Below, piece after piece: positions 1-7,611 of a stretch of DNA of 18,432 nucleotides. How positions within the stretch are numbered: the stretch's first letter is position 1; each line of letters opens with the position of its first letter. Source of the stretch: CAZKRU01 sp964555235. GTDB taxonomy: Bacteria > Verrucomicrobiota > Verrucomicrobiia > Methylacidiphilales > CAMAQI01. The stretch spans positions 1 to 18,432 of the forward strand of contig CAZKRU010000081.1 in the NCBI GenBank assembly GCA_964555235.1, read 5' to 3'. The translations under genes were made by a program, and so were the position numbers. The notes beneath the pieces are model-generated. The model was not told the origin of the DNA and did no database searches. It saw nothing but the letters and a program-made list of their open reading frames with translations.

Positions 1-2
1 AT

Positions 3-980
3 GGACATCAACCGAATAGAAAAGGAGTGGATTATTTCTTCGGATTTGTAAACCACCAGGCAGCACACAGCTATTTTCCGCCGATACTATTCCGCAACGG
101 CAATGAAGTCGTGTATCCAAACAACTCTAATCACGAAGGTGATAATTATACGGGTGACCTGTTCTTCAATGAGGTGATTAACTATATCGGGGAACAGAAA
201 AAGGCCCCTTTTTTTCTCTTCTACGCAAGCCAGATTCCGCACGCGAGCCTCTATGCACCAGAAGAGTGGAAGAAAAAATACCGCGGCAGATTCGAAGAGA
301 CCCCGCTCACAGGTCAAACTCATTATCGGAATGAGCCGGAGCCCAAAACCACCTATGCGGCCATGGTATCACGTTTGGACTGGGAGGTCGGTGAGATCAT
401 CAAAAAGCTCAAAAAACTAGGCATCGAAAAGAATACGCTTGTCATCTTCAGCAGTGACAATGGACCTGTGAACCTACCCGGATTCGCGCCGGAATTCTTT
501 AATTCTTCCGGCCCGTTTCGGGGCCTCAAAAGGGATCTTACCGAGGGAGGGATCCGCATCCCAATGATCGTCTGGTGGCCTGATAAAATCGCGCCGGGTA
601 CAGTAACCAAACACGTTGCGGCATTCTGGGACTTCCTGCCAACTGCTTGCGAGCTTGCAGGCGTTTCGCCGCCGCAGGGAACCGACGGCATCAGTTATCT
701 CCCCACGCTCCTAGGAACACCTCAGAAAGAGCATGAATTTCTCTACTGGGAGTTCTACGAGGGAGGCGGAAAGCGCGCTGCGCTTCTCGACGGACGATGG
801 AAGGGCATCCAACTCAATCTCAACGAGGACCTTAATTCGCCGATCTATATTTATGATCTGCAAACGGACTTACATGAGGACACGAACATCGCGGCACAAC
901 ACCCCGAACTTGTTACGCGTGTCAAAGAGGTTTTTGAGAGGGAGCATACCCCCTCCGATAAGCTCACATGGAAACGCTAA
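3..980 (+). CDS. Type I (formylglycine-dependent) sulfatase, 5'-truncated by the window edge
   Basis: C-terminal part of an arylsulfatase-type enzyme that hydrolyses sulfate esters, probably on a polysaccharide. The reading frame is open from base 3, and the residues before the first internal Met (GHQPNRKGVDYFFGF) already match the family, so the gene starts outside the window. Visible features are the family stretch VDYFFGFVNHQAAHSY, the metal-binding motif FSSDNGP (about residue 148 of the visible part) and RGLKRDLTEGGIRIPMIVWWP, which carries a conserved active-site Lys and Arg. The CxPxR motif that becomes formylglycine lies upstream and cannot be checked, nor can a signal peptide. About 325 residues remain of a usual 450-550. 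The next genes degrade L-rhamnose, so a sulfated rhamnose-containing polymer such as ulvan is a plausible substrate. That link is inference from context only. Confidence 0.93.
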   Translation, partial: GHQPNRKGVDYFFGFVNHQAAHSYFPPILFRNGNEVVYPNNSNHEGDNYTGDLFFNEVINYIGEQKKAPFFLFYASQIPHASLYAPEEWKKKYRGRFEETPLTGQTHYRNEPEPKTTYAAMVSRLDWEVGEIIKKLKKLGIEKNTLVIFSSDNGPVNLPGFAPEFFNSSGPFRGLKRDLTEGGIRIPMIVWWPDKIAPGTVTKHVAAFWDFLPTACELAGVSPPQGTDGISYLPTLLGTPQKEHEFLYWEFYEGGGKRAALLDGRWKGIQLNLNEDLNSPIYIYDLQTDLHEDTNIAAQHPELVTRVKEVFEREHTPSDKLTWKR

Positions 981-1202
981 TGCAGATCTGATTTGCATCC
1001 TTGTTATTGTTCGTCCTAGGCAGTCTCGCTCTCATCTAGAACGAGCTGGTTGGCAAAAATCCAGAGATCTAGTCGTGGTGGGCGGTGAGGATGATGTGTC
1101 ACTGGGGCGGGACCTGACCGTTTCAGGTGACTACGGCTAAGATGAGTTGAGACGCGCGGCGGTTATTCTCTCTCCAAGCGTTTTTACTGTGTTGAGATAG
1201 AA
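981..1202. other. Intergenic stretch without a recognised gene
   Basis: The 222 bases after the sulfatase stop show no gene I can support. A reading frame that overlaps the sulfatase end and runs to 1140 has unconvincing composition. A 6-bp inverted repeat, ACCTGA/TCAGGT with a 5-base spacer, lies at 1112-1128. It has no T-run after it, so I do not call it a terminator. Confidence 0.5.
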
Positions 1203-1459
1203 TCAATCCACCCTTTTGACTGCAAAGTTTAGGTTGAGCACAATTTGACGAAGTCCGTAAGTAGGATCAAATCCTTCGGCGAATACAAACTCCAAAAAGG
1301 GGCATTATCCCATGAAACTTCACAACCTGGTCAACGACAATCATCCTTGAGTCGTTCGACTTCCTGTTGAATTATTTCTATGGCAATAGCGCGTTGGGTA
1401 TCGTAGTCGATGGGTTGGAAAACAAGAATATTCCGAAATCTGAACCTGTTGCAATTTGG
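1203..1459 (-). pseudogene. Decayed C-terminal fragment of a Clp-family (ClpA/ClpB-type) AAA+ ATPase
   Basis: Reading the minus strand from 1459 gives a stretch with the pattern NRFRFRNILVFQPIDYDTQR, then QQEVERLKDD. This resembles the second AAA+ module of ClpA/ClpB, where a FLNRxDxIxVFxPL segment is followed by the D2-small helices. An in-frame TGA interrupts it at 1331-1333. The same frame continues with GCEVSWDNAPF. A shift near 1280-1300 into another frame then gives LEFVFAEGFDPTYGLRQ, matching the family's LAEEGYDPxYGARPL block, and a stop at 1203. The order and spacing of the three blocks fit one ancestral protein, now broken by a stop and a frameshift. The N-terminal side is lost beyond another TGA at 1460-1462. 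The identification rests on remembered family motifs, not a database match. Confidence 0.5.
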
Positions 1460-1493
1460 TCAAATGTGCCTAACGACAATTAGATTTGCGATA

Positions 1494-1510
1494 AACCGCT
1501 TTGAGCGGTT
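1494..1510. terminator. Short perfect hairpin downstream of the DeoR-family gene
   Basis: AACCGCT and AGCGGTT form a perfect 7-bp stem with a 3-base loop, about 50 bases beyond the stop of the minus-strand regulator. On the minus strand it is followed by TTTATCG, so it is only a weak candidate intrinsic terminator. Confidence 0.3.
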
Positions 1511-1517
1511 CGCACTT

Positions 1518-1550
1518 TTCAAGCCTCGTCTTTGCCGGAGGTACCTGACT
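1518..1550. repeat. REP-like intergenic repeat, copy 1 (degenerate hairpin)
   Basis: This segment matches 6628-6661 in the same orientation: both begin TTCAAGCCT, contain CTTTGC followed by GGAGGTA, and end TGACT. This copy lies 10 bases past the stop of the DeoR-family gene. The other copy lies 5 bases past the stop of the AraC-family gene. The internal stem seen in copy 2 is partly degraded here. Confidence 0.55.
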
Positions 1551-1560
1551 CGCTCGGAGC

Positions 1561-2325
1561 TCAGCACCTTAAAACTTGAATCCCCTGAGTTTCAATGGAG
1601 TGTAGGGTGGCGGAATTCTCGGGAACTTCTCGAGTGATGAGTTGGTGGATGGCGGTGATGGGAAAGGCGCGGCACATGGCGTTGGTCCCGAATTTGCTCG
1701 GATCCGAAAGAACGACAAATTGCTCGCACTGTTCGCGCATGACTCGCTCGAGTTGAACGATGGTCTCACGATCATTGGTTGCCCAATCGGTGTCGATTCC
1801 GCCGACGGAGAGAAATCCCCAACGGGCGTGATAATGACGGAGAAAGGCTTCCGCTTGGGGGCCGGTGAGGAGTCCGGTTTCCGGAAGCAAAATTCCACCC
1901 GTTAGAAAAACTTCTGCACCGCGTCGGGTTCCTTGATGCTGATCAATTTCATGTGCGATGACGAGCGAGTTGGTGATGATACGGATTTTTTTCGAGGCGA
2001 GAAAGGGGGCAAGCTGTAGCGTGGTGGAACCTCCGTCGATCATGACGGTGTCACCCTCTTGAACGAGTGAGGCGGCTCGTGCAGCCAACGCGCGTTTGGT
2101 TTCGAGGTGGTGCGTGCGACGGGCGGAAAAAGGGGCGACGGAATTGACGTTCGTGCGGATTCCTCCCCAGGTTTTAATCCCTTTTCGGGATTTCTCCAGT
2201 CGAACAAAATCGCGTCGAATTGTTGCGGGAGAGGTATTTAACTCTTTGCAAGCATCCTCGACACGGAGCTCCTCGACGGACTCCAAGAGTTTGAGAAGGG
2301 TTTTTTGACGTTCGTGAGATTTCAT
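1561..2325 (-). CDS. DeoR/GlpR-family transcriptional regulator
   Basis: A 254-residue cytoplasmic repressor-type protein of usual family length. The N-terminal DeoR helix-turn-helix spans about residues 5-57, with the recognition segment NTSPATIRRDFVRLE followed by the typical KTWGG turn. The C-terminal sugar-phosphate sensing domain begins near residue 75, with TVMIDGGSTTLQLAPFL (94-110), TNSLVIAHEI and the LTGGILLPETG loop. The gene is divergent from the aldolase-dehydrogenase fusion, with 83 AT-rich bases between the two starts, so it probably controls the rhamnose genes. In this family the inducer is usually a phosphorylated intermediate, here perhaps L-rhamnulose-1-phosphate (inference). 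No clear ribosome binding site precedes the ATG. A REP-like repeat lies just past its stop. Confidence 0.9.
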   Translation of the reverse strand: MKSHERQKTLLKLLESVEELRVEDACKELNTSPATIRRDFVRLEKSRKGIKTWGGIRTNVNSVAPFSARRTHHLETKRALAARAASLVQEGDTVMIDGGSTTLQLAPFLASKKIRIITNSLVIAHEIDQHQGTRRGAEVFLTGGILLPETGLLTGPQAEAFLRHYHARWGFLSVGGIDTDWATNDRETIVQLERVMREQCEQFVVLSDPSKFGTNAMCRAFPITAIHQLITREVPENSATLHSIETQGIQVLRC

Positions 2326-2408
2326 TTAATTGATTGACAATAATCATAATTAGATCATATTTCAATCATTATTTAATCAAAATAACAGATAACCGAGAAA
2401 GTGACTCT
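2326..2408. promoter_or_regulatory. Divergent promoter/operator region of the deoR-type gene and the rhamnose aldolase fusion
   Basis: An 83-base, strongly AT-rich gap between divergent starts. A perfect TTGACA lies at 2334-2339. CATATT (four of six matches to the -10 consensus) follows after 16 bases at 2356-2361, directed towards the plus-strand gene. GATTGA (2332-2337) and TCAATC (2362-2367) form an inverted repeat bracketing this promoter, consistent with a repressor site. The 10-mer ATTTCAATCA at 2359-2368 recurs at 7568-7577 in the other divergent promoter region of the cluster. Confidence 0.55.
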
Positions 2409-4598
2409 ATGTCTTATCAATACGTGAACTATTTGTGGAATGACGAAACTGCTGCGAGATTGGATCCGGTCGGTCGTCTGATTTATCGATCAAACATTCT
2501 TGGAGCGGATCAGCGCATTACCAATACGGGAGGTGGAAATACGTCCGCGAAGCTCATGGAGAAGGATCCTCTCACAGGTCAGTCGGTAGAAGTGCTTTGG
2601 GTGAAAGGTTCCGGAGGTGATCTCCGGACGAGTACGCGCGAAAACTTTTCGTCGCTTTATCAAGCGAAACTCATCGACCTTCAAAAAATTTACGGAACCC
2701 GTGCTGACAAGGGACTCAAGTCGACGGCGGAAGACGAAATGGTCGGAATGTTCTCGCACACGATCTTTAATTTAAATCCCCGAGCTTCTTCCATCGATAC
2801 GACCTTGCACGCGTTTTTGCCCGGAAAGCATGTTGATCATATGCATCCGAACGCGATCATTGCGATTGCGGCTTCGGCGAATTGCAAAAAGCTGACGAAG
2901 GAGATTTTTGAAGGGGAGATGGCTTATGTTTCGTGGATGCGTCCCGGATTTGAGCTCGGTTTGGCGATGCAGGAGATTGCCCGGAAAAATCCGAAGCTTC
3001 GTGCGATCATGATGGGACAGCATGGGTTTATCTCATGGGCCGACGATGAAAAGCAGTGTTACACTGACACGCTGAATTTTATTGAGAAAGCTTCTGCCTA
3101 CATTGAATCGAAGTATGCGGCGAAGGGAGGCGACACGAAGGCGTTTGGCGGAGCGAAATATCAGACCTTGGCCGATGAAGCGCGACGCGCGGCGTTTGCG
3201 GCGATTCTTCCGTGGCTTCGGGGGCAGGTTTCCAAGGAGAAGCGTTTCATCGGAACGGTGCAGGATGATGCGAAGATTCTTCGATTCGTGAACTCAAAGG
3301 ACGCGGCGCGACTCTCGGAACTAGGAACCTCCTGTCCTGATCATTTCTTGCGGACGAAGATCAGGCCGCTTTTCGTCGATTGGAATCCTCAAGAGGAAGA
3401 TGTGGCGACGCTCAAAATGAAACTGACCTCTGCATTGGAAGCGTATCGAAAGGACTACGCAGCCTACTATGCAAAGTGTAAACATGCGAATTCTCCGGCG
3501 ATGCGCGATCCGAATCCAACCGTGGTTTTGATTCCCGGTCTCGGAATGATTGCCTGGGGGAAGGACAAATCGGAGTCACGAGTGACGGCGGAGTTTTACA
3601 ATTGTGCTGTGGAAGTGATGAGGGGAGCGGAGGCGATTGACCAATATATTGCGTTGCCTCAACAGGAAGCATTCGACATTGAGTACTGGTTGCTTGAGGA
3701 AGCAAAACTTAAGCGGATGCCTGCAGAAAAGGAACTTGCGCGTCAGGTTATTGTGGTGGTCGGTGCCGGGTCCGGCATTGGTAAAGAGACGGCGCATCGG
3801 TTGGTGAAGGAAGGCGCCCACATCGTTTGTGTTGATCTGAATGAAGAGGCCGCACAGGGAACGGCAAAAGAAATTACAGATAAATACGGAGTTGGAATTG
3901 GAGTGGCGGGAACAGGGCTTTCCAATTGCGGACCGGCGCTCGGTCTCAGCGCGAACATTACGGATCGTGCCGAAATTCGGCGAATGCTCGATGACGTGGT
4001 GATTGCTTACGGAGGGTTTGATTCCATCTGTGTGACCGCAGGCATCTTTGTTCCGAGCGATAGGTCGGGGCATATTCCTGACGACAAGTGGGCGCTGACC
4101 TTTAATATCAATGTGACGGGAAGCTATCTAGTTGGAGATGAAGCGGCGAAAACCTGGAAAGAACAAAACCTTCGCGGCAATCTCGTTTTCACAACTTCGG
4201 CGAATGCGGCGGTCGCGAAAAAAGGTTCGGTGGCTTACGACGTTTCAAAAGCGGCGGCGAATCATCTGGTGCGCGAAATGGCGATCGAACTTGCTCCGCT
4301 TGTTCGGGTCAATGGAGTGGCACCCGCAACCGTTGTTCAAGGTTCGGCAATGTTTCCGAGGGATCGGGTGATCGGTTCCTTGGCGAAATACAATATTCCG
4401 TACACCGAAACCGAAGAGACAGAGAGTCTCGTCAAGAAACTCGCACAGTTCTATGCGGATCGCACGCTGACGAAATCACCGATTACTCCGGCGGATCAGG
4501 CGGAAGCCTACTTTCTTCTCGTCTCGCAACGCCTTTCCAAAACAACCGGTCAGGTGATTGCGGTTGATGGCGGATTACACGAAGCGTTCTTAAGATAA
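2409..4598 (+). CDS. rhaD: Bifunctional L-rhamnulose-1-phosphate aldolase / short-chain dehydrogenase
   Basis: A fused enzyme of the YuxG/RhaE type found in Bacillus and other phyla. The aldolase half cleaves L-rhamnulose-1-phosphate to DHAP and L-lactaldehyde, and the dehydrogenase half is thought to oxidise lactaldehyde. I chose the ATG at 2409 because the family-like sequence (MSYQYVNYLWND) begins there, giving 729 residues. An earlier in-frame ATG at 2334 would place 25 low-complexity residues inside the promoter region. The class II aldolase domain spans about residues 20-430, with the phosphate-binding NTGGGNTSAK (39-48), the metal-binding His cluster HVDHMHP (141-147) and MGQHGF (202-207). 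The SDR domain spans about 445-729, with the nucleotide-binding VGAGSGIG (451-458), Ser597, and YDVSK containing Tyr610 and Lys614. rhaB follows on the same strand after a gap holding a gene fragment. Confidence 0.95.
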   Translation: MSYQYVNYLWNDETAARLDPVGRLIYRSNILGADQRITNTGGGNTSAKLMEKDPLTGQSVEVLWVKGSGGDLRTSTRENFSSLYQAKLIDLQKIYGTRADKGLKSTAEDEMVGMFSHTIFNLNPRASSIDTTLHAFLPGKHVDHMHPNAIIAIAASANCKKLTKEIFEGEMAYVSWMRPGFELGLAMQEIARKNPKLRAIMMGQHGFISWADDEKQCYTDTLNFIEKASAYIESKYAAKGGDTKAFGGAKYQTLADEARRAAFAAILPWLRGQVSKEKRFIGTVQDDAKILRFVNSKDAARLSELGTSCPDHFLRTKIRPLFVDWNPQEEDVATLKMKLTSALEAYRKDYAAYYAKCKHANSPAMRDPNPTVVLIPGLGMIAWGKDKSESRVTAEFYNCAVEVMRGAEAIDQYIALPQQEAFDIEYWLLEEAKLKRMPAEKELARQVIVVVGAGSGIGKETAHRLVKEGAHIVCVDLNEEAAQGTAKEITDKYGVGIGVAGTGLSNCGPALGLSANITDRAEIRRMLDDVVIAYGGFDSICVTAGIFVPSDRSGHIPDDKWALTFNINVTGSYLVGDEAAKTWKEQNLRGNLVFTTSANAAVAKKGSVAYDVSKAAANHLVREMAIELAPLVRVNGVAPATVVQGSAMFPRDRVIGSLAKYNIPYTETEETESLVKKLAQFYADRTLTKSPITPADQAEAYFLLVSQRLSKTTGQVIAVDGGLHEAFLR

Positions 4599-4799
4599 GA
4601 GGAGTTTCTTGACTGCTGGGCTCCACGCAAAGAGAGTCACCCCTTGAGCATTTTCAATCGCCACTTGCCGGATGAAATCCCCAACCGAGGGGCTGGCGCC
4701 CAAGTAGTGCTCCTCCTTGAGGTGCTTGTTGAATTGAACGATTTGTTCGGCGCTTGTGATCGCAATCATTTCAAGAGCCCCTGCGGTAGACTTGCTCAA
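4590..4799 (-). pseudogene. Fragment resembling the DUF4338 (DruA/transposase-associated) family
   Basis: A 69-codon minus-strand reading frame lies in the gap between the aldolase fusion and rhaB, and its end overlaps the fusion's stop by 9 bases. Its centre reads FNKHLKEEHYLGASPSVGDF and then FAWSPAVKKL. This resembles the N-terminal block of DUF4338 proteins, in which a HYLG..xxVGxxLR segment is followed by a LLxWxxAaxKL segment and then RDxWIGW. The remaining several hundred residues, including RDxWIGW, are absent. The reading frame begins with TTG, and an ATG occurs ten codons later at 4769. I read it as a remnant of a mobile or defence-associated gene, not a functional one. The family call is from remembered motifs and is moderately secure. 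Confidence 0.5.
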
Positions 4800-4872
4800 A
4801 GGCTGTTGCCTTTGTGTGAGGAATCATTTTTTAATCGCGCCTGATATGGACTCCCTGTTAAAACCGTCTTCT

Positions 4873-6342
4873 ATGGCGACGACACGATATCTGGCATGCG
4901 ACTTGGGAGCGGAGAGTGGACGGGTGATGATGATCACACTCGAAGAAAAAAAAATGAAGCTGGAGGAGATCTATCGTTTTTCGAATGGAGCGGTTCGGAT
5001 CAATGGATCGTTGCGTTGGAATTATCTTCGTTTGTTTGATGAAATAAAAAAGGGATTGCGTAAGGCCGCAGCGCTTGGGTTGGAATTTCACGGAGTGAGT
5101 ACGAATTCGTGGGGAGTCGATTATATTTATCTCCATGACCAGGAAGTCTGTTTAACGGAGGGCTATCATTATCGCGATGCTCGGACGGAGGCGTATCCGA
5201 AGGCGGCGTTTGCGACAGTTCCGGCCGAGACGATTTTTGACGAGACCGGAATTCAATTCATGTTCATTAACACACTCTATCAGTTGATTGTTGATGTGAA
5301 GTCGCGCCCGCGTATCTTGGAGTTGGCAGAGCGATTTTTAATGGTGGGCGATTATTTTAACTGGCTCTTTTCGGGGGTGGCAAAAGTTGAAGTCTCGATG
5401 GCGAGCACTTCGCAGATTTATAATCCCCGCACCCGGACCTGGTCTTCGCTTTTGATGAAAAAATTTGGAATTCCGGAACGTCTTTTCCCGGAGATTGTGG
5501 CTTCAGGGACCGTCTTGGGACCGTTGACAAAAGAGATGAAGGAGGAGACGGGACTTCAGAATGTTCGAGTAATTGCTTCCTGTTCACATGATACGGCGAA
5601 TGCGGTGGTGGCGGTGCCGGGCGAAGGGGACGATTGGGCATATTTGAGCTCCGGAACGTGGTCTCTTCTTGGGGTGGAAGTTTCCGAGCCCGTGATTACT
5701 CCGAAGAGTCGAGCGTATAATTTCACGAATGAAGTCGGCTACGGCCACGCGATTCGGTTTCTCAAAAACATCAGTGGACTCTGGCTCATTCAGGAATGTC
5801 GCCGTGCCTGGGCGGCAGAGGGAGCGGATTACAATTACGATCAAATCACAAAGATGGCAGTTGAAACTCTTCCTTTGGTTTCTCTGATAAATCCAAATGA
5901 TGCGCGGTTTTCCAAATCGGGAGAGATGCCGCGTCGTATTGCGGAATTTTGTCAGGAGACGGGGCAGCCGGTTCCGGCAGATCATGGGGCGATGATCCGC
6001 TGCTGTTTGGAATCGCTTGCGCTGCTGTATCGTCGGACGTTGGAACAGTTGGAAGAATGTACTGGAAAGAAAATTAAAAAAATTTACATCGTCGGGGGAG
6101 GAAGTAAAAATGCCCTACTCAATCAGTTCTCGGCAAATGCAACGGGCCGAGAGATCTTGGCGGGTCCAGTCGAAGCGACAGCGGCAGGAAATGGTTTGGT
6201 GCAGGCACTCGCGCTAAATCATTTGCCAGATCTGGCGGCAGCGCGTGCCATGGTTCGGAACTCTTTTGCGATTGAGTTGTATCAACCGAAGGACGTGAAG
6301 GTCTGGAAGGCTGCGTATGAGCGGTTCTCGAAGTTAGTGTGA
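4873..6342 (+). CDS. rhaB: Rhamnulokinase (L-rhamnulose kinase)
   Basis: A FGGY-family kinase that phosphorylates L-rhamnulose at O1 using ATP in the cytoplasm. From the ATG at 4873 it is 489 residues, the same as Escherichia coli RhaB. An ATG at 4846 would add nine residues. Neither start has a good ribosome binding site, and I prefer 4873 because the phosphate-binding segment YLACDLGAESGR then starts at residue 6, as is usual. Other visible motifs are GVSTNSWGVDY (sugar site), SCSHDTANAVVAVPG, LSSGTWSLLG and the C-terminal ATP-binding IVGGGSKNALLNQF, followed by ATAAGNGLVQA. It lies downstream of the aldolase fusion on the same strand, but 274 bases apart, so it may have its own promoter or be read through the DUF4338-like fragment. 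Confidence 0.96.
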   Translation: MATTRYLACDLGAESGRVMMITLEEKKMKLEEIYRFSNGAVRINGSLRWNYLRLFDEIKKGLRKAAALGLEFHGVSTNSWGVDYIYLHDQEVCLTEGYHYRDARTEAYPKAAFATVPAETIFDETGIQFMFINTLYQLIVDVKSRPRILELAERFLMVGDYFNWLFSGVAKVEVSMASTSQIYNPRTRTWSSLLMKKFGIPERLFPEIVASGTVLGPLTKEMKEETGLQNVRVIASCSHDTANAVVAVPGEGDDWAYLSSGTWSLLGVEVSEPVITPKSRAYNFTNEVGYGHAIRFLKNISGLWLIQECRRAWAAEGADYNYDQITKMAVETLPLVSLINPNDARFSKSGEMPRRIAEFCQETGQPVPADHGAMIRCCLESLALLYRRTLEQLEECTGKKIKKIYIVGGGSKNALLNQFSANATGREILAGPVEATAAGNGLVQALALNHLPDLAAARAMVRNSFAIELYQPKDVKVWKAAYERFSKLV

Positions 6343-6627
6343 ATGGAATCCGTGGGTGCTTCTCACGCGGAAGCACGGAGCTCGCGGAGAATATTTTTAC
6401 TGGAAATCAGACGGGGGACTTTTTGATATCGAATTTTGAGGTAGCGGAGTTCTCGCGGTGCGCTTGTGAATAGAAGATCATGTGATGAATGCGGAAGAGA
6501 AATGAAATACGGATTATTTTTCGTGCAGTGATCGCTGAGAACGCAGAGGTTTTCAGATTTCTCGGCGTCCCCTGCGAACTTGGCGCGAGGACGGATGGCG
6601 GATTTACGATCCCCTTCGAGGGGGAAA
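6343..6627. other. Intergenic region with CTNNGCG-type repeat copies
   Basis: The gap between rhaB and the 3' end of the AraC-family gene holds no gene I can support. It contains two tracts of the purine-rich repeat also seen elsewhere in the window. One is at 6365-6390 (ACGCGGAAGCACGGAG, then CTCGCGGAG) and the other at 6530-6547 (CGCTGAGAACGCAGAGG). CCCCT/AGGGG forms a 5-bp stem with a TCG loop at 6611-6623. Confidence 0.55.
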
Positions 6628-6661
6628 TTCAAGCCTTCAGCTTTGCTGGAGGTATTTGACT
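6628..6661. repeat. REP-like intergenic repeat, copy 2 (intact hairpin)
   Basis: Matches 1518-1550 in the same orientation. Its core CCTTCAGC, TTT, GCTGGAGG can fold into an 8-bp stem with one G-T pair and a TTT loop. It ends 5 bases beyond the stop of the AraC-family gene and could serve as a transcript end or stability element for it. Confidence 0.6.
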
Positions 6662-6666
6662 GAAAA

Positions 6667-7539
6667 TTATGGGTGACGGGGAGCTTGGGAGCGCCATGTT
6701 TTAGGAGATCGCCCGAGATGTTTTTTGAATAAAGCGGAGAGGTGGTATGGCGAATCAAATCCAAGGCGTTCGGCAATTTCCTTTAGTTTTAAGTCCGTTC
6801 CCGCCAAGAGTTCGCGGGCTTTCCGAAGTCTGATTTCCGTGTGGTACCGCTTGGGTGAAAACCCTGTTCGCTGACGAAACGCCCTCCGAAAGTGCGAGTA
6901 GCCCATCCTGCATTCACGGGCTAGTGCGCTCATCGAGAGATTGATTTCAGCTTGTTCAGCCATTCGTCGTTGAGCCTTCTGAAGAGCGCCATGAAACTTC
7001 GGCTCGTCCTCGCCTTCCGATGTGGCTAAGACACGTGCGAGCAGGTGATACGCCATCGTTCCGAGGACTTCACCGGAGGCCCGTTCTTGGGTGAGACGAA
7101 GGACGTGTTCAAACGCGTCGTGAAGATCTGCTTGATATCGAAGTGTTCGCACTGGATTTCTGGGATCGAGAATTCGACTTTTTTGTAATTGTTTTAAAAG
7201 GGAGCCTTGGAGCTCGAGCCAGTACTCCGTCCATCCGGTCTTTGGATCCGGACGATAGCGGTGCCAGATGCCGGGAAATAGAAAGAAGACGTTTCCCGTC
7301 TGAACAGTCATTTTCGGAAGCCCTTCAACCTCCAACCATCCGGAACCATTGGCCAGAAAGAGTATTTGATATTCGGACAATACGCGGCCTTTTTCCCAAG
7401 AGAATTGATGATCCTTGGGGTGATCTTTGGGAGGATAGAACTCACCGGGGCGACTTCGAATGCTTCCAACGGCCGTGAGCGCCACGCCCCAGGCCTTCAG
7501 GTGAGGGGAGGGAGGAAGATAGATTTGATCAGAAATCAT
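6667..7539 (-). CDS. AraC-family transcriptional regulator, probably of the rhamnose genes
   Basis: A 290-residue protein of typical AraC/XylS length. Residues about 20-120 look like a cupin-type sensing domain, with FLANGSGWLEVEG and GNVFFLFPGIWHRYRP marking the conserved beta-strand turns. Residues about 190-285 carry two helix-turn-helix motifs: the first around MSALARECRMGYSHFRRAF, then the usual linker GFSPKRYHTEIRLRKARELL, and the second around IAERLGFDSPYHLSALFKK with the terminal GRSPKTWR. The gene is divergent from rhaA across a 72-base gap. It is therefore a likely rhamnose-responsive activator analogous to RhaR/RhaS in role, but I do not assign either name. The cluster thus has two regulators of different families. 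Confidence 0.92.
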   Translation of the reverse strand: MISDQIYLPPSPHLKAWGVALTAVGSIRSRPGEFYPPKDHPKDHQFSWEKGRVLSEYQILFLANGSGWLEVEGLPKMTVQTGNVFFLFPGIWHRYRPDPKTGWTEYWLELQGSLLKQLQKSRILDPRNPVRTLRYQADLHDAFEHVLRLTQERASGEVLGTMAYHLLARVLATSEGEDEPKFHGALQKAQRRMAEQAEINLSMSALARECRMGYSHFRRAFRQRTGFSPKRYHTEIRLRKARELLAGTDLKLKEIAERLGFDSPYHLSALFKKHLGRSPKTWRSQAPRHP

Positions 7540-7611
7540 TTTCTATATTTTTTTTATCAAATCTTCCATTTCAATCAATGGAAATCCGATTAGAATAAAT
7601 TCAGAAATTAT
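7540..7611. promoter_or_regulatory. Divergent promoter/operator region of the AraC-type gene and rhaA
   Basis: A 72-base AT-rich gap between divergent starts. TTCCATT (7564-7570) and AATGGAA (7577-7583) form a perfect 7-bp inverted repeat around TCAATC. The 10-mer ATTTCAATCA at 7568-7577 inside it also occurs at 2359-2368 in the promoter region of the aldolase fusion, so one regulator may bind both. I see no convincing Shine-Dalgarno sequence before the rhaA ATG. Confidence 0.5.

Noticed and set aside
733..1140. 135-codon plus-strand reading frame overlapping the sulfatase end
   Set aside because: It lies in another frame of a clear sulfatase gene, is rich in Arg and Ser as expected for a shadow frame, and matches nothing I recognise.
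2334..2408. ATG at 2334 as start of the aldolase-dehydrogenase fusion
   Set aside because: It lies within the TTGACA promoter hexamer and would add a low-complexity Ile-rich leader absent from the family.
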